Shown one piece after another: positions 6,180 through 12,479 of a stretch of DNA of 16,767 bases. How positions within the stretch are numbered: position 1 is the first letter of the stretch; every line of letters begins with the position of its first letter. Origin of the DNA: Promethearchaeota archaeon (GTDB lineage: Archaea; Asgardarchaeota; Lokiarchaeia; Sigynarchaeales; SOKP01); NCBI GenBank assembly GCA_016839425.1, contig JAEOUI010000363.1, forward strand, positions 1 through 16,767, read 5' to 3'. A program made the translations under genes and the position numbers. The notes beneath the pieces are model-generated. The model ran no database searches, had not been told where the DNA came from, and saw nothing but the letters and a program-made list of their open reading frames with translations.

Positions 6180-7817
6180 TTATTGTTTTTGATTGTTGAA
6201 TAATTCCAAAACTTTTGCCTTCAATTGATCTAAATCGTTTCTAAATTTGGAGTGTTCGAGAATAATTTTAAGATCGGATTCTCTCTTCGTATAGGGCTCA
6301 TTTATTCCATTTTTTTGACTAAAAAATTGCATCTTTTGAATAATTTTATTATTATTTTTTATGGTTTGATCATTATGGGCTTTCCGAGGAATATATGGAA
6401 TATTTAATAAAAATGGTTCTTTTAAAGATGAAACTCGGGCAATACATTGTCCTTCTTCTAATAAAGAAAAATATTCTTCATGCTCACTATTGAGCCCTAA
6501 AAGTTTACATAAATAATTTCGCTCAAGATGATTCTTAAATGAAACTAATACACCACAATTTGCTAAAATCTCTTCGCTAATATCGGGACGTGTTGCTAAT
6601 GTTATTAAACATTCCCCTGTACCTCTCTGTAATAATGCAATATCTTCTAAATATGTCGTAATTCTCTTGCTTTTTGCCAATCCTTGGGAAGCAAAATATT
6701 GGGCATCTTCAACTATTGTAACATGTTTAATTCCAGAATATTCAGAGGCTCCACGGCTTAAATTAATATCCCATAAATATTTTAAAATCATATTTAAGAA
6801 GAAAAATATGTCCTGTTTATCTCCCCCTAATTTTATTATCGAACTTAAATCCAATAAAATTTTATTATTAAACAATTCCAGAATATCTATATTGTTTCTC
6901 TTTTCAAAAAGGGCTTTCAAAGGTCCCTTTGAATATCTTCTTATTCTATTTTCAATACTTATGAGCGTTTGACTAAGCATTGGAATTTTTTTATTATTTT
7001 CCAAAGAATATTTCTTACAATGAGTTTCAAATCCATTCCAATCTCGCATGTCTTCATCTTTACAGACTCTAACTAATATTTCTATGAAAACTTTCTCCAT
7101 TTGTGGTGAATATTCACCTGAAGAATCTTCAAACATTTTACCGCTCTTTAATATATCAAATATTCGTTCGGCATGAATGGTTGGATCTGAAGTTCCTGGA
7201 TCAAATAAATTGATTGAGAAATTCTTACCTGGTCTGAGAATCACCATATTTTCAATTTTTTCTTGAAGAAAATGATATTCTCCTTTGAATTCCACCAAAA
7301 AAAAAGGAATTTTACAATATTTTGAAAAATTGAGTAAAAAATTTTGTAAAAAATTTGTTTTTCCCGTACCAGTCGCCCCACAAATAAAGACATGTTTCTC
7401 AATATCTTTTAGAGAAAGTAAAAATTTCCTCTTGAAATTAAAAACTCTCCCAATCTCTAATATACCGGATTTACATTGTTGTCTTGTCGGTATCATTAAA
7501 TCTTTAAAAATATTATTTTGTTTTAAAAGGGTAAAAATAAAGATAGTAATATTAACGATATTTGAGATGATTAAGAAATTAATTTCTAATATTAAGATAT
7601 ATTGGGAAGAAAGTTCTAATTGACTCGTGATAATGTTATCTATCAAGGGGATGAAATAATAAATAAAAATACTAAAAGATAATAGTGTTAAAAAAGTTGA
7701 AATATATTTCAGTTTCCTTATTATATGACTATTTTTTTTAAAGGTTTGGTGAATTAAATTTATTGATAGTGAAATAATGCTAAGCAATAATGGGATAAGG
7801 ATATAATTAATACTCAT
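6180..7817 (-). CDS. membrane-anchored HerA/VirB4-like (DUF87) ATPase
   Basis: 545 residues. The N-terminus has three hydrophobic helices (about 4-22, 37-57 and 72-98), followed by a RecA-like motor domain. Walker A is GATGTGKT (147-154), a second conserved strand reads FLVEFKGEY near 173-181, Walker B is HVTIVEDAQ (365-373, acidic E370/D371), and an R-rich sensor region follows (ALLQRGTGE, then LATRPDISEEI). This order is that of the HerA/FtsK superfamily, close to VirD4/TraG-like and DUF87 proteins. Such ATPases pump or position DNA, or occasionally protein, at membranes. No nurA, relaxase or secretion genes are seen beside it, so the substrate is unknown. It diverges from the thermosome gene across a 336-bp intergenic region. 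Confidence 0.85.
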   Translation of the reverse strand: MSINYILIPLLLSIISLSINLIHQTFKKNSHIIRKLKYISTFLTLLSFSIFIYYFIPLIDNIITSQLELSSQYILILEINFLIISNIVNITIFIFTLLKQNNIFKDLMIPTRQQCKSGILEIGRVFNFKRKFLLSLKDIEKHVFICGATGTGKTNFLQNFLLNFSKYCKIPFFLVEFKGEYHFLQEKIENMVILRPGKNFSINLFDPGTSDPTIHAERIFDILKSGKMFEDSSGEYSPQMEKVFIEILVRVCKDEDMRDWNGFETHCKKYSLENNKKIPMLSQTLISIENRIRRYSKGPLKALFEKRNNIDILELFNNKILLDLSSIIKLGGDKQDIFFFLNMILKYLWDINLSRGASEYSGIKHVTIVEDAQYFASQGLAKSKRITTYLEDIALLQRGTGECLITLATRPDISEEILANCGVLVSFKNHLERNYLCKLLGLNSEHEEYFSLLEEGQCIARVSSLKEPFLLNIPYIPRKAHNDQTIKNNNKIIQKMQFFSQKNGINEPYTKRESDLKIILEHSKFRNDLDQLKAKVLELFNNQKQ

Positions 7818-7838
7818 TTTTCATTAATTACAAAAAAA

Positions 7839-7853
7839 GTATAAAAATATAAC
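7839..7853 (-). promoter_or_regulatory. TATA-like box for the HerA-like ATPase gene
   Basis: Minus strand reads TTATATTTTTATAC, centred about 28 nt before the ATG at 7817. This spacing fits an archaeal promoter giving an almost leaderless mRNA. Weak in AT-rich DNA, but position and sequence agree. Confidence 0.4.
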
Positions 7854-8061
7854 TTAATTTGAATGTTCTTTAAATTTAGACATCTCATTACTTTCAATCC
7901 CCATAGATAAAGGGTTTGAGAAATATCTTTATTGGAAGAATATCAAAATAACAAAAATAATTTAGAACAATGAGAACTACAAATTGAGAATATAATTTAT
8001 GAATATTCATACAAGAAAAAAGATTTAAAAATTGCTCTATAATAAATATATTCTAAGGGCC

Positions 8062-8148
8062 CGAAAATGCCTTTTAAAACATTTCGTAAACTTTTTTTAT
8101 AATATGATATAGGGATCTATATAAATAAAAAAAAAATATAATGTGATG
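8062..8148 (+). promoter_or_regulatory. thermosome promoter region with operator-like inverted repeat and Shine-Dalgarno
   Basis: From left to right: an imperfect inverted repeat (CGAAAATG 8062-8069, CATTTCG 8080-8086), a purine-poor TATA candidate TTTTTTTATAATA (8092-8104) preceded by a BRE-like GTAAAC, and a second TATA candidate CTATATAAAT (8117-8126). GTGAT at 8143-8147 matches the archaeal anti-SD and sits 6 nt before the ATG. The first TATA would give a leader of about 30 nt that keeps the SD; the second would give a nearly leaderless mRNA. The inverted repeat sits where a heat-responsive repressor or activator could bind; none is identified here. Confidence 0.45.
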
Positions 8149-8153
8149 AAAAA

Positions 8154-9770
8154 ATGGCACAATTATCAGGAGTCCCCATTCTTATCTTAAAGGAAGGTAC
8201 TGAAAGAAAACAAGGTAAAGACGCCCAAAAAAACAATATATCTGCTGCTAAAGCCGTAGCAGAGGCCGTCAGGACTACATTAGGCCCAAAAGGAATGGAT
8301 AAAATGTTAGTTGATGGGTTAGGAGACGTAACAATCACAAACGACGGTGCAACCATATTAGACACTATAGATGTTGAACATCCTGCAGCAAAAATGATTG
8401 TTGAAGTTGCAAAAACTCAAGACGATAAAGTTGGAGACGGTACAACAACAAGTGTTATTATTGCGGGGGAGCTATTAAATCTGGCAAACGAATTAATGGA
8501 ACAATCGGTACATCCATCAATTATTTTTAAAGGATATAGAAAAGCTTTATTAAAGAGCAAGGAAATATTAAAGGAAATTGCTACTAACATAGACGTAAAC
8601 GATAAAAACACTTTAATAAAGGTTGCTGAAACTTCAATGAATAGTAAACTCATTGCAGGAGTAAAAAATCATTTTGCTCAAATAGCTGTAAAAACTGTCT
8701 CTCAAGTAAAAGAGATGAGAGGAAACAATATTAATATCGACCTCGATCAAATTCAAATAATCAAAAAAGAAGGAAAAAGCTTACTAGATACTAATAGTAT
8801 TGATGGAATCGTCGTTGATAAAGAAGTTGTACATTCTATGATGCCTAAATCTTTAAAAAATGCTAAGATTGCACTTATTGACGCAGCTTTAGAAGTAGAA
8901 AAAACAGAATTTGACGCAGAAATCAGAATTCAAACTCCCGACCAAATAAATAAATTTATTCAAGAAGAAGCGAAAATGTTAAACAAGCGCGTTCAAAAAT
9001 TGAAAGAAATAGGAGCGAATGTTATTTTCTGCCAAAAAGGGGTTGACGATAAGGCGCAAAATTTCCTTGCTACAGAGAATATGATGACTATCAGAAGAGT
9101 AAAGAAATCTGATATGGAAAAACTAGCAAGAGCTACAAAAGCTCGAATAGTAAATAATATTTTCGAAATAACCGCAGAAGATCTTGGATTAGCCGGTAAG
9201 GTTGAGGAAAAGAAAATTGGTGATGATAGGATGATCTTCGTCTCTGAATGTGCGGATCCAAAAGCTGTAAGCATTTTAATAAGAGCTGGAATAGAACATG
9301 TAGTTGATGAGGCTGAAAGGATGTTAAATGATGCTTTATGCGTTGTAAAAGCCGCAATTGAGATTCCCTTCGTTCTTCCTGGAGGTGGAGCTGCTGAAAT
9401 AGAATTAGCTAAGCGACTCAAGACATACGCAAGAACTATCGGAGGAAGAGAACAATTAGCCATAGAAATTTACGCAAATGCACTAGAGATCATTCCTAAA
9501 ACTTTAGTAGAGAATGCAGGATATAATCCCGTAGATTTAATTGTAGAACTTCGCTCAAAACACGAATCTAACGACGGTGCTCCTTTTGGTGTTAACATTA
9601 ACACTGGAAAGCCCGATGATATGGTAAAACTTGGTGTGATTGAACCTTTATCTGTATTAACTCAAGCAGTCCAATCAGCAACCGAAGTATCATCAATGAT
9701 TTTAAAAATTGACGATGTTATTGCCGCCTCTGGACTTTCTAAGGGTGGCGGAATGCCAGGAATGGATTAA
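8154..9770 (+). CDS. ths: group II chaperonin (thermosome) subunit
   Basis: ATP-driven protein-folding chaperonin forming a double ring with a built-in lid in the cytoplasm. 538 residues, the normal length. The equatorial ATP site is intact: [12 protein letters not shown] (41-52), NDGATIL (63-69), GDGTTT (94-99). The apical region contains the helical protrusion ([17 protein letters not shown]), and the second equatorial half has [12 protein letters not shown]. The C-terminus ends in a Gly/Met tail (GGGMPGMD). The ATG is supported by GTGAT 6 nt upstream. Transcribed alone, divergent from the ATPase gene, and its stop is 4 nt from the convergent tsr3 stop, so 3' ends probably overlap. One subunit gene is seen; paralogues, common in archaea, may lie elsewhere. 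Confidence 0.97.
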   Translation: MAQLSGVPILILKEGTERKQGKDAQKNNISAAKAVAEAVRTTLGPKGMDKMLVDGLGDVTITNDGATILDTIDVEHPAAKMIVEVAKTQDDKVGDGTTTSVIIAGELLNLANELMEQSVHPSIIFKGYRKALLKSKEILKEIATNIDVNDKNTLIKVAETSMNSKLIAGVKNHFAQIAVKTVSQVKEMRGNNINIDLDQIQIIKKEGKSLLDTNSIDGIVVDKEVVHSMMPKSLKNAKIALIDAALEVEKTEFDAEIRIQTPDQINKFIQEEAKMLNKRVQKLKEIGANVIFCQKGVDDKAQNFLATENMMTIRRVKKSDMEKLARATKARIVNNIFEITAEDLGLAGKVEEKKIGDDRMIFVSECADPKAVSILIRAGIEHVVDEAERMLNDALCVVKAAIEIPFVLPGGGAAEIELAKRLKTYARTIGGREQLAIEIYANALEIIPKTLVENAGYNPVDLIVELRSKHESNDGAPFGVNINTGKPDDMVKLGVIEPLSVLTQAVQSATEVSSMILKIDDVIAASGLSKGGGMPGMD

Positions 9771-9774
9771 TTCC

Positions 9775-10236
9775 TTATTTTTTTCTTTTTAATTTATTTA
9801 TCTCTTTAAAATGCCATCCCCAAGAAAATTTGGAAAGTAATAAGTCACCTAATTCTTCAAAGTCTAATATTAATAAAGCCGCGGCGAGTGCTTCAGCTGA
9901 ACTTAATTTTTCCCATTTTCCATAGTTTACTGGATTCGCAGCGATTAATGGTGGTAATCTTCTTGAATTTTTAAAATTAAACTTTCTTAAATTTATAATC
10001 TTATTCCAAGAACAATCAATAACCATTAAACCGTTTTTTAAGACTAAATCTCGATCATCTAGCGATAAAATATTATCTGAAAATGCATCAAGGACTACTG
10101 CATTGCGTAGTTTTCCCTTTGCATTTTGTACTAAGTTCAGCAAACCTAAGTCTTTTAATCTTACTGCTGTACACTTGTCGTGTGCGCATCCTAAGTCTTT
10201 TCCTTTAAAACGAAGACAAAATAATTCCGGAAACAT
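9775..10236 (-). CDS. tsr3: Tsr3-type small-subunit rRNA aminocarboxypropyltransferase
   Basis: Tsr3 (DUF367) transfers the 3-amino-3-carboxypropyl group of SAM to N1-methylpseudouridine in small-subunit rRNA, a late 40S/30S maturation step. 153 residues. Seen motifs: the N-terminal KCTAVRL (21-27) corresponding to the family's K-C-T/S-x-x-K/R-L, LSLDDRDLV near 57-65, VIDCSW (72-77) and the diagnostic RRLPPLIAANPVNYGKWEKLSSAEALAAAL (R92-R93, A99-A100-N101-P102-N104-Y105-G106, S112-A114-E115-A116). A F-x-W-G-x-x-F motif follows near the end. Convergent with the thermosome, 4 nt between stops. Links functionally to the Fap7-like kinase at 3270-3854, another small-subunit maturation factor. Confidence 0.9.
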   Translation of the reverse strand: MFPELFCLRFKGKDLGCAHDKCTAVRLKDLGLLNLVQNAKGKLRNAVVLDAFSDNILSLDDRDLVLKNGLMVIDCSWNKIINLRKFNFKNSRRLPPLIAANPVNYGKWEKLSSAEALAAALLILDFEELGDLLLSKFSWGWHFKEINKLKRKK

Positions 10237-10273
10237 AAAATATAAGATGTATGGTCTAGAGTTTATTTTCTAA

Positions 10274-11272
10274 TTAATCGAATTTTAAACTGGTTAAAAC
10301 ATTAATGGCATTTATCAAGTTTTCAGTTGTATTCTCAGGACCTAAAATTTCTATGATTGAGTGAATAATATTCCTTGATTCTCCCATTACGGGAACAACA
10401 CCATAAGCCAATGGAAATAATCCAATGAAAGACATTTCCTCTGAATTTGAAGAATCTTTGACATGTGAAAAATTTAATTTTCCCGCAGGACAGGCGATAA
10501 GACCATAAAGATTTTCAACATCTTGACCAGATATTGCTGTAAAGCAAAGTAATTTACCTATCGAGCTTCCTTCTGATTCTTCTTTCATCTTTTGAAATGC
10601 CATATTTGCATTTGCAGAAAATGCCTCTATTGATATTGGTAGCTCCTGACCACTTATTTCCCGGGCGTCGTATGTCAACCCAGAGGGACCTACTAACCCG
10701 TATCTTATAAAGATCTGATTTTGAAGAGAGTCTAATATCACACTTATTCCTGATAGGAGATTTGAACGATCGTAATTGTCTGGCGTATAGGAAACAAAAG
10801 GAACTTCAGTTCCCATTCCAAATAAATAAATAGCACTCCGGACATTATTAGAAAAATCTTCAATTTGTGCTATTGAATTTTGTGCTCCTCCAAAAAATTC
10901 GCCCAATTTTTGTTTCAAATAATATATTGAACTTGCTAAATTGTCGACTTGTAATGGCCATTCCTTATGGTAATCATGCACTATAGTTAAAAGAGTTTCA
11001 TTGATCTTAATTGCAATCAAGCAAACTCTTTCGAAAAATGAAAAGGATAAGATTTGCTCTTTTATATCCAAATCGTCCCAATTTTCTTCACTAGATGAAA
11101 ATGCAGTAGAAGCGAGGCTTGTTATTTGATTTACATTTATATCAATGTCACTTTTTCTCCCGATCTTTGCGATAGAAAGACCATTTAAATCGCATAAGAC
11201 CACTAATATCGTTCCTTCTGAAGAGCGTAAAATTGTCGTTAAATGTTTTATTAAAGCATCTCGTAGGCTCAT
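10274..11272 (-). CDS. roadblock/LC7-domain protein, probably two-domain
   Basis: 332 residues from the ATG at 11272 (a TTG four codons upstream is less likely). Residues about 2-110 look like a roadblock/LC7 fold: amphipathic helix LRDALIKHLTTIL, strand GTILVVLCDLNGLSIAKIG, helix NQITSLASTAFSSSEE, then paired strands EQILSFSFFERVCLIAIKINETLLTIV. The second half (about 180-320) repeats a similar order: IFIRYGLVGPSGLTYDA, helix SIEAFSANANMAFQKM, strands GKLLCFTAIS and NLYGLIACPAGKL. Roadblock proteins (MglB-like) regulate small Ras-like GTPases; they are abundant in Asgard archaea. No GTPase of that type lies in this window, so the partner is unknown. The domain call comes from pattern only. 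A duplicated promoter-like element lies upstream. Confidence 0.65.
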   Translation of the reverse strand: MSLRDALIKHLTTILRSSEGTILVVLCDLNGLSIAKIGRKSDIDINVNQITSLASTAFSSSEENWDDLDIKEQILSFSFFERVCLIAIKINETLLTIVHDYHKEWPLQVDNLASSIYYLKQKLGEFFGGAQNSIAQIEDFSNNVRSAIYLFGMGTEVPFVSYTPDNYDRSNLLSGISVILDSLQNQIFIRYGLVGPSGLTYDAREISGQELPISIEAFSANANMAFQKMKEESEGSSIGKLLCFTAISGQDVENLYGLIACPAGKLNFSHVKDSSNSEEMSFIGLFPLAYGVVPVMGESRNIIHSIIEILGPENTTENLINAINVLTSLKFD

Positions 11273-11292
11273 GATTAAGACCAATTAATTTT

Positions 11293-11383
11293 CAATGTAT
11301 TTATCTAACTATTGTTCTAAAGTTATAATATTAGTCTATACTTAAATAATGTTCGGTCTATTTGAAACAATGTATTTATCTAA
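11293..11383 (-). repeat. 16-bp exact direct repeat upstream of the roadblock gene
   Basis: CAATGTATTTATCTAA occurs at 11293-11308 and again at 11368-11383, 75 nt apart start to start. On the minus strand each copy contains AGATAAATAC, a TATA-like box. The near copy lies 21-36 nt before the ATG at 11272, correct for a core promoter; the far copy could be a second promoter or an operator pair. Confidence 0.5.
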
Positions 11384-11485
11384 TATATCTCAATAATAAC
11401 TTCTAAAATTAAATAAAAAGACAAATAAAATTTATTTATTTTTAACCATTTGATTTATCACCACATAAATTTGGAAAGATCACTT

Positions 11486-11570
11486 GCGGGAATTGCCAAG
11501 TTTGGTCAAAGGCGCTGGACTTAGAATCCAGTCTCGTAGGAGTTCGGGGGTTCAAATCCCCTTTCCCGCA
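11486..11570 (+). tRNA. tRNA-Leu (anticodon UAG), no intron
   Basis: 85-nt class II tRNA. Acceptor GCGGGAA pairs with TTCCCGC and the discriminator is A; CCA is not encoded. D-arm GCC/GGC, anticodon stem CTGGA/TCCAG with loop CTTAGAA (anticodon TAG at 11522-11524), 14-nt variable arm with CTC/GAG-type pairing, T-arm GGGGG/CCCCT with TTCAAAT. Reads leucine CUN codons. It provides an intron-free comparison for the other tRNA-Leu at 12038-12161, which shares its D-loop and variable-arm sequence. Confidence 0.97.
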
Positions 11571-11684
11571 TTCTATTAAAAATAGCTTAGATAAGGTCTT
11601 AATCTTGCGAAATGAAAAAATTTAAAATTTAGCATTAATTACTAATCCCTACCTCATCATCAATACATTGATGAGCGTTTTGGA

Positions 11685-11697
11685 TTTGTATAAATTA
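11685..11697 (+). promoter_or_regulatory. TATA box of the tRNA-Glu/tRNA-Asn transcription unit
   Basis: TTTGTATAAATTA lies about 23-35 nt upstream of the first base of tRNA-Glu (11720), the usual archaeal TATA spacing. tRNA-Asn begins only 16 nt after tRNA-Glu, too close for its own promoter, so both are likely co-transcribed. Confidence 0.5.
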
Positions 11698-11719
11698 GCA
11701 TATAATCAAAATAAAATAT

Positions 11720-11828
11720 GCTCCCGTAGTGTAGTCCGGCCAATCTTGTTCTTATTTAGGCAGAGAACAAGGGCTTGGCATCCGAGGCTTTCACCCTCGT
11801 GACCCGGGTTCGAATCCCGGCGGGAGCA
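11720..11828 (+). tRNA. tRNA-Glu (anticodon UUC) with a D-arm intron
   Basis: 109-nt gene, 75 nt after removing 34 nt. Acceptor GCTCCCG/CGGGAGC, discriminator A, D-stem GTG (11729-11731) with CAT (11779-11781), anticodon stem CGAGG/CCTCG with loop CTTTCAC (TTC at 11790-11792), T-arm CCGGG/CCCGG. The linear sequence has 34 extra nucleotides after CCAAT in the D-arm. Without excision no D-stem can form. The spliced form closely follows the usual archaeal tRNA-Glu pattern (GTAGTCCGGCCAATCA-). The anticodon loop itself has no intron, so the intron is non-canonical in position. Confidence 0.93.
11745..11778 (+). other. 34-nt intron in the D-arm of tRNA-Glu
   Basis: Intron core is a strong hairpin CTTGTTCT (11745-11752) with AGAACAAG (11764-11771). 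Flanks form GCCAA (11739-11743) with TTGGC (11775-11779). Between these helices are 1 nt on the 5' side and 3 nt on the 3' side, so the motif is a relaxed rather than textbook BHB. Boundaries may shift by one (11746-11779) without changing the mature tRNA. Confidence 0.8.
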
Positions 11829-11866
11829 TAAAATCAACAACGGTGCCTCCGTAGCTCAGTAGGTAG

Positions 11867-11890
11867 AGCATCCGCCTAAGATGTGCCTAT
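11867..11890 (+). other. 24-nt intron in the D-stem of tRNA-Asn
   Basis: BHB fold: central helix AGGU (11861-11864) with GCCU (11885-11888), bulges AGA (11865-11867) and AUA (11889-11891), inner helix GCAUC (11868-11872) with GAUGU (11880-11884), loop of 7. Cutting after the second bulge base gives this interval. AGCA is repeated at both ends, so splice positions could slide by up to 4 nt with the same product. Position corresponds to tRNA 22/23. Confidence 0.82.
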
Positions 11891-11901
11891 AGCACCCGGC
11901 T

Positions 11902-11931
11902 AAGGTGTTTTATCTAAAAATACCTCCGGAA
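11902..11931 (+). other. 30-nt intron in the anticodon loop of tRNA-Asn
   Basis: Central helix CCGG (11896-11899) with CCGG (11926-11929); bulges CTA (11900-11902) and AAG (11930-11932); inner helix AGGUGUUUU (11903-11911) with AAAAUACCU, 9 bp with one G-U and a 5-nt loop. Cutting after the second bulge base joins CT to GTTAA, giving the loop CTGTTAA. Little outer helix is visible. Position is 33/34, not the canonical 37/38. Confidence 0.85.
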
Positions 11932-11984
11932 GTTAACCGGGCGGTCGCACGTTCGAGCCGTGCCGGGGGCGCTTATGCTTCCTC

Positions 11985-11990
11985 TTTTTT
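11985..11990 (+). terminator. poly-T terminator after tRNA-Asn
   Basis: A pyrimidine run CTTCCTC ends in six T residues 14-19 nt after the tRNA-Asn 3' end, the type of U-tract that ends archaeal transcripts. Confidence 0.45.
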
Positions 11991-12082
11991 AAACTCAAAA
12001 ATTTTAAAATACAATAGAAAAATTTTAAACAAGAAGATGCAGAGAGAGGGATTTGAACCCCCGTACTCCTATGAGATCGGAT

Positions 12083-12102
12083 GTCTTATTTTTAAAAAAG
12101 AT
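12083..12102 (-). other. 20-nt intron at canonical position 37/38 of tRNA-Leu(CAA)
   Basis: Interrupts the anticodon loop after G37 (12103). Outer helix is the anticodon stem TCGGA/TCCGA, with bulges AGA and ACA at the proper places. The central helix CUCA with UAAG has one C-A mismatch, and the inner stem is A/U-rich. Boundaries can slide by up to 3 nt because ATC occurs at both ends. Confidence 0.82.
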
Positions 12103-12118
12103 CTTGAGTCCGACACCG

Positions 12119-12137
12119 ATAGCCGTATGTATATACA
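12119..12137 (-). other. 19-nt D-loop intron of tRNA-Leu(CAA)
   Basis: On the minus strand: central helix GGUC (12143-12140) with GGCU (12124-12121), two of four pairs being G-U; bulges AAU (12139-12137) and AUC (12120-12118); inner helix GUAU (12136-12133) with AUAC (12128-12125), loop of 4. Cutting after the second bulge base leaves GGTCAA-C-GGT, a normal Leu D-arm. At 19 nt it is close to the smallest intron a BHB can hold. Confidence 0.8.
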
Positions 12138-12171
12138 TTGACCGGGCTTGGTTATCTCTGCTTTTAGGCAA

Positions 12172-12402
12172 TCACAATGATGTAAGAGACATGAAGACAA
12201 ACAAAATTACAATCATTGCCACCATGCATATCAATTGGTATCGATTTTTCTTTTTTTGCTTTTGTTCGGATATGAGATAATTATCCTTACAAGCTTGACT
12301 ACACATCTTTCTATCTGGAGGCATTGCTTTACCACATATAGGACAATGGAGATGTGGCCCCCATTTTTGCTTAATCTGATCTTTCCAAGAAGATTGGGAC
12401 AT
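12172..12402 (-). CDS. small zinc-ribbon membrane protein (DUF2116-like)
   Basis: 76 residues. The N-terminal half has one treble-clef/ribbon-like zinc site, C20-x2-C23 (HCPICGKAMPPD) and C34-x3-C38 (MCSQAC). A basic stretch (KQKKKNR, 48-54) is followed by a C-terminal transmembrane helix (about 56-75). This layout is typical of small archaeal proteins grouped under DUF2116. The function of such proteins is not known; a tail-anchored orientation with the zinc head in the cytoplasm is predicted from the basic residues. Lies between pyrH and tRNA-Leu(CAA), all on the minus strand. Confidence 0.75.
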   Translation of the reverse strand: MSQSSWKDQIKQKWGPHLHCPICGKAMPPDRKMCSQACKDNYLISEQKQKKKNRYQLICMVAMIVILFVFMSLTSL

Positions 12403-12479
12403 TATATTCGTTATATAAGTTTTTGTGATATTAATAATAATGAAAATATTACACAGAATAAAATATTTTCTAATTGAAT

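Larger units (their letters stand above)
7818..8153. other. divergent intergenic region between ATPase and thermosome genes
   Basis: 336 nt, very AT-rich, no convincing ORF. It holds a TATA-like element for the ATPase on the left, the thermosome promoter on the right, an imperfect inverted repeat upstream of the latter, and a solitary segment (7891-7924) that looks like a CRISPR repeat when read on the minus strand (ends GGGGATTGAAAG). No second copy and no cas gene occur in the window. Confidence 0.6.
11845..11971 (+). tRNA. tRNA-Asn (anticodon GUU) with two introns
   Basis: 127-nt gene that becomes exactly 73 nt once 24 and 30 nt are removed. Acceptor GCCTCCG (11845-11851) pairs with CGGGGGC (11964-11970), discriminator G as expected for Asn. 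D-stem GCTC/GAGC, anticodon stem CCCGG/CCGGG, loop CTGTTAA assembled across the second splice, variable CGGTC, T-arm GCACG/CGTGC with TTCGAGC. One intron lies in the D-stem, the other splits the anticodon loop just before the anticodon. Without both excisions neither D-stem geometry nor anticodon arm forms. Standard tRNA finders may miss it or call a wrong anticodon. Confidence 0.9.
12038..12161 (-). tRNA. tRNA-Leu (anticodon CAA) with two introns
   Basis: 124-nt minus-strand gene; 85 nt after removing 19 and 20 nt, the class II tRNA-Leu length. Acceptor GCAGAGA (12161-12155) with TCTCTGC (12045-12039), discriminator A at 12038. D-stem ACC with GGT, anticodon stem TCGGA with TCCGA, loop CTCAAGA with anticodon CAA (12106-12104), variable arm with TCTC-ATA-GGAG, T-arm GGGGG/CCCTC. 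Reads UUG. The D-loop core AAGCCCGGTCAA matches the usual tRNA-Leu pattern once the D-arm intron is removed. It lies 10 nt downstream of the zinc-ribbon gene on the same strand and may be co-transcribed with it. Confidence 0.92.

Noticed and set aside
8143..8202. GTGATGA and a downstream CTGA, possible C/D sRNA
   Set aside because: GTGAT is better explained as the Shine-Dalgarno of the thermosome gene; the CTGA is within conserved codons.
8117..8365. Minus-strand ORF over the thermosome 5' end
   Set aside because: Antisense shadow; also runs through the thermosome promoter.
8993..9463. 156-codon minus-strand ORF inside the thermosome gene
   Set aside because: Antisense shadow of a highly conserved coding sequence, with no promoter or family signature.
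11650..11690. TGATGA-type sequences (possible box C of a C/D sRNA) in the CTCATCA...TGATGAG inverted repeat
   Set aside because: No box D (CTGA) at a suitable distance on either strand.
11905..12141. 78-codon plus-strand ORF across the tRNA-Asn/tRNA-Leu region
   Set aside because: Overlaps two well-supported tRNA genes on both strands; its composition reflects the tRNA sequence.
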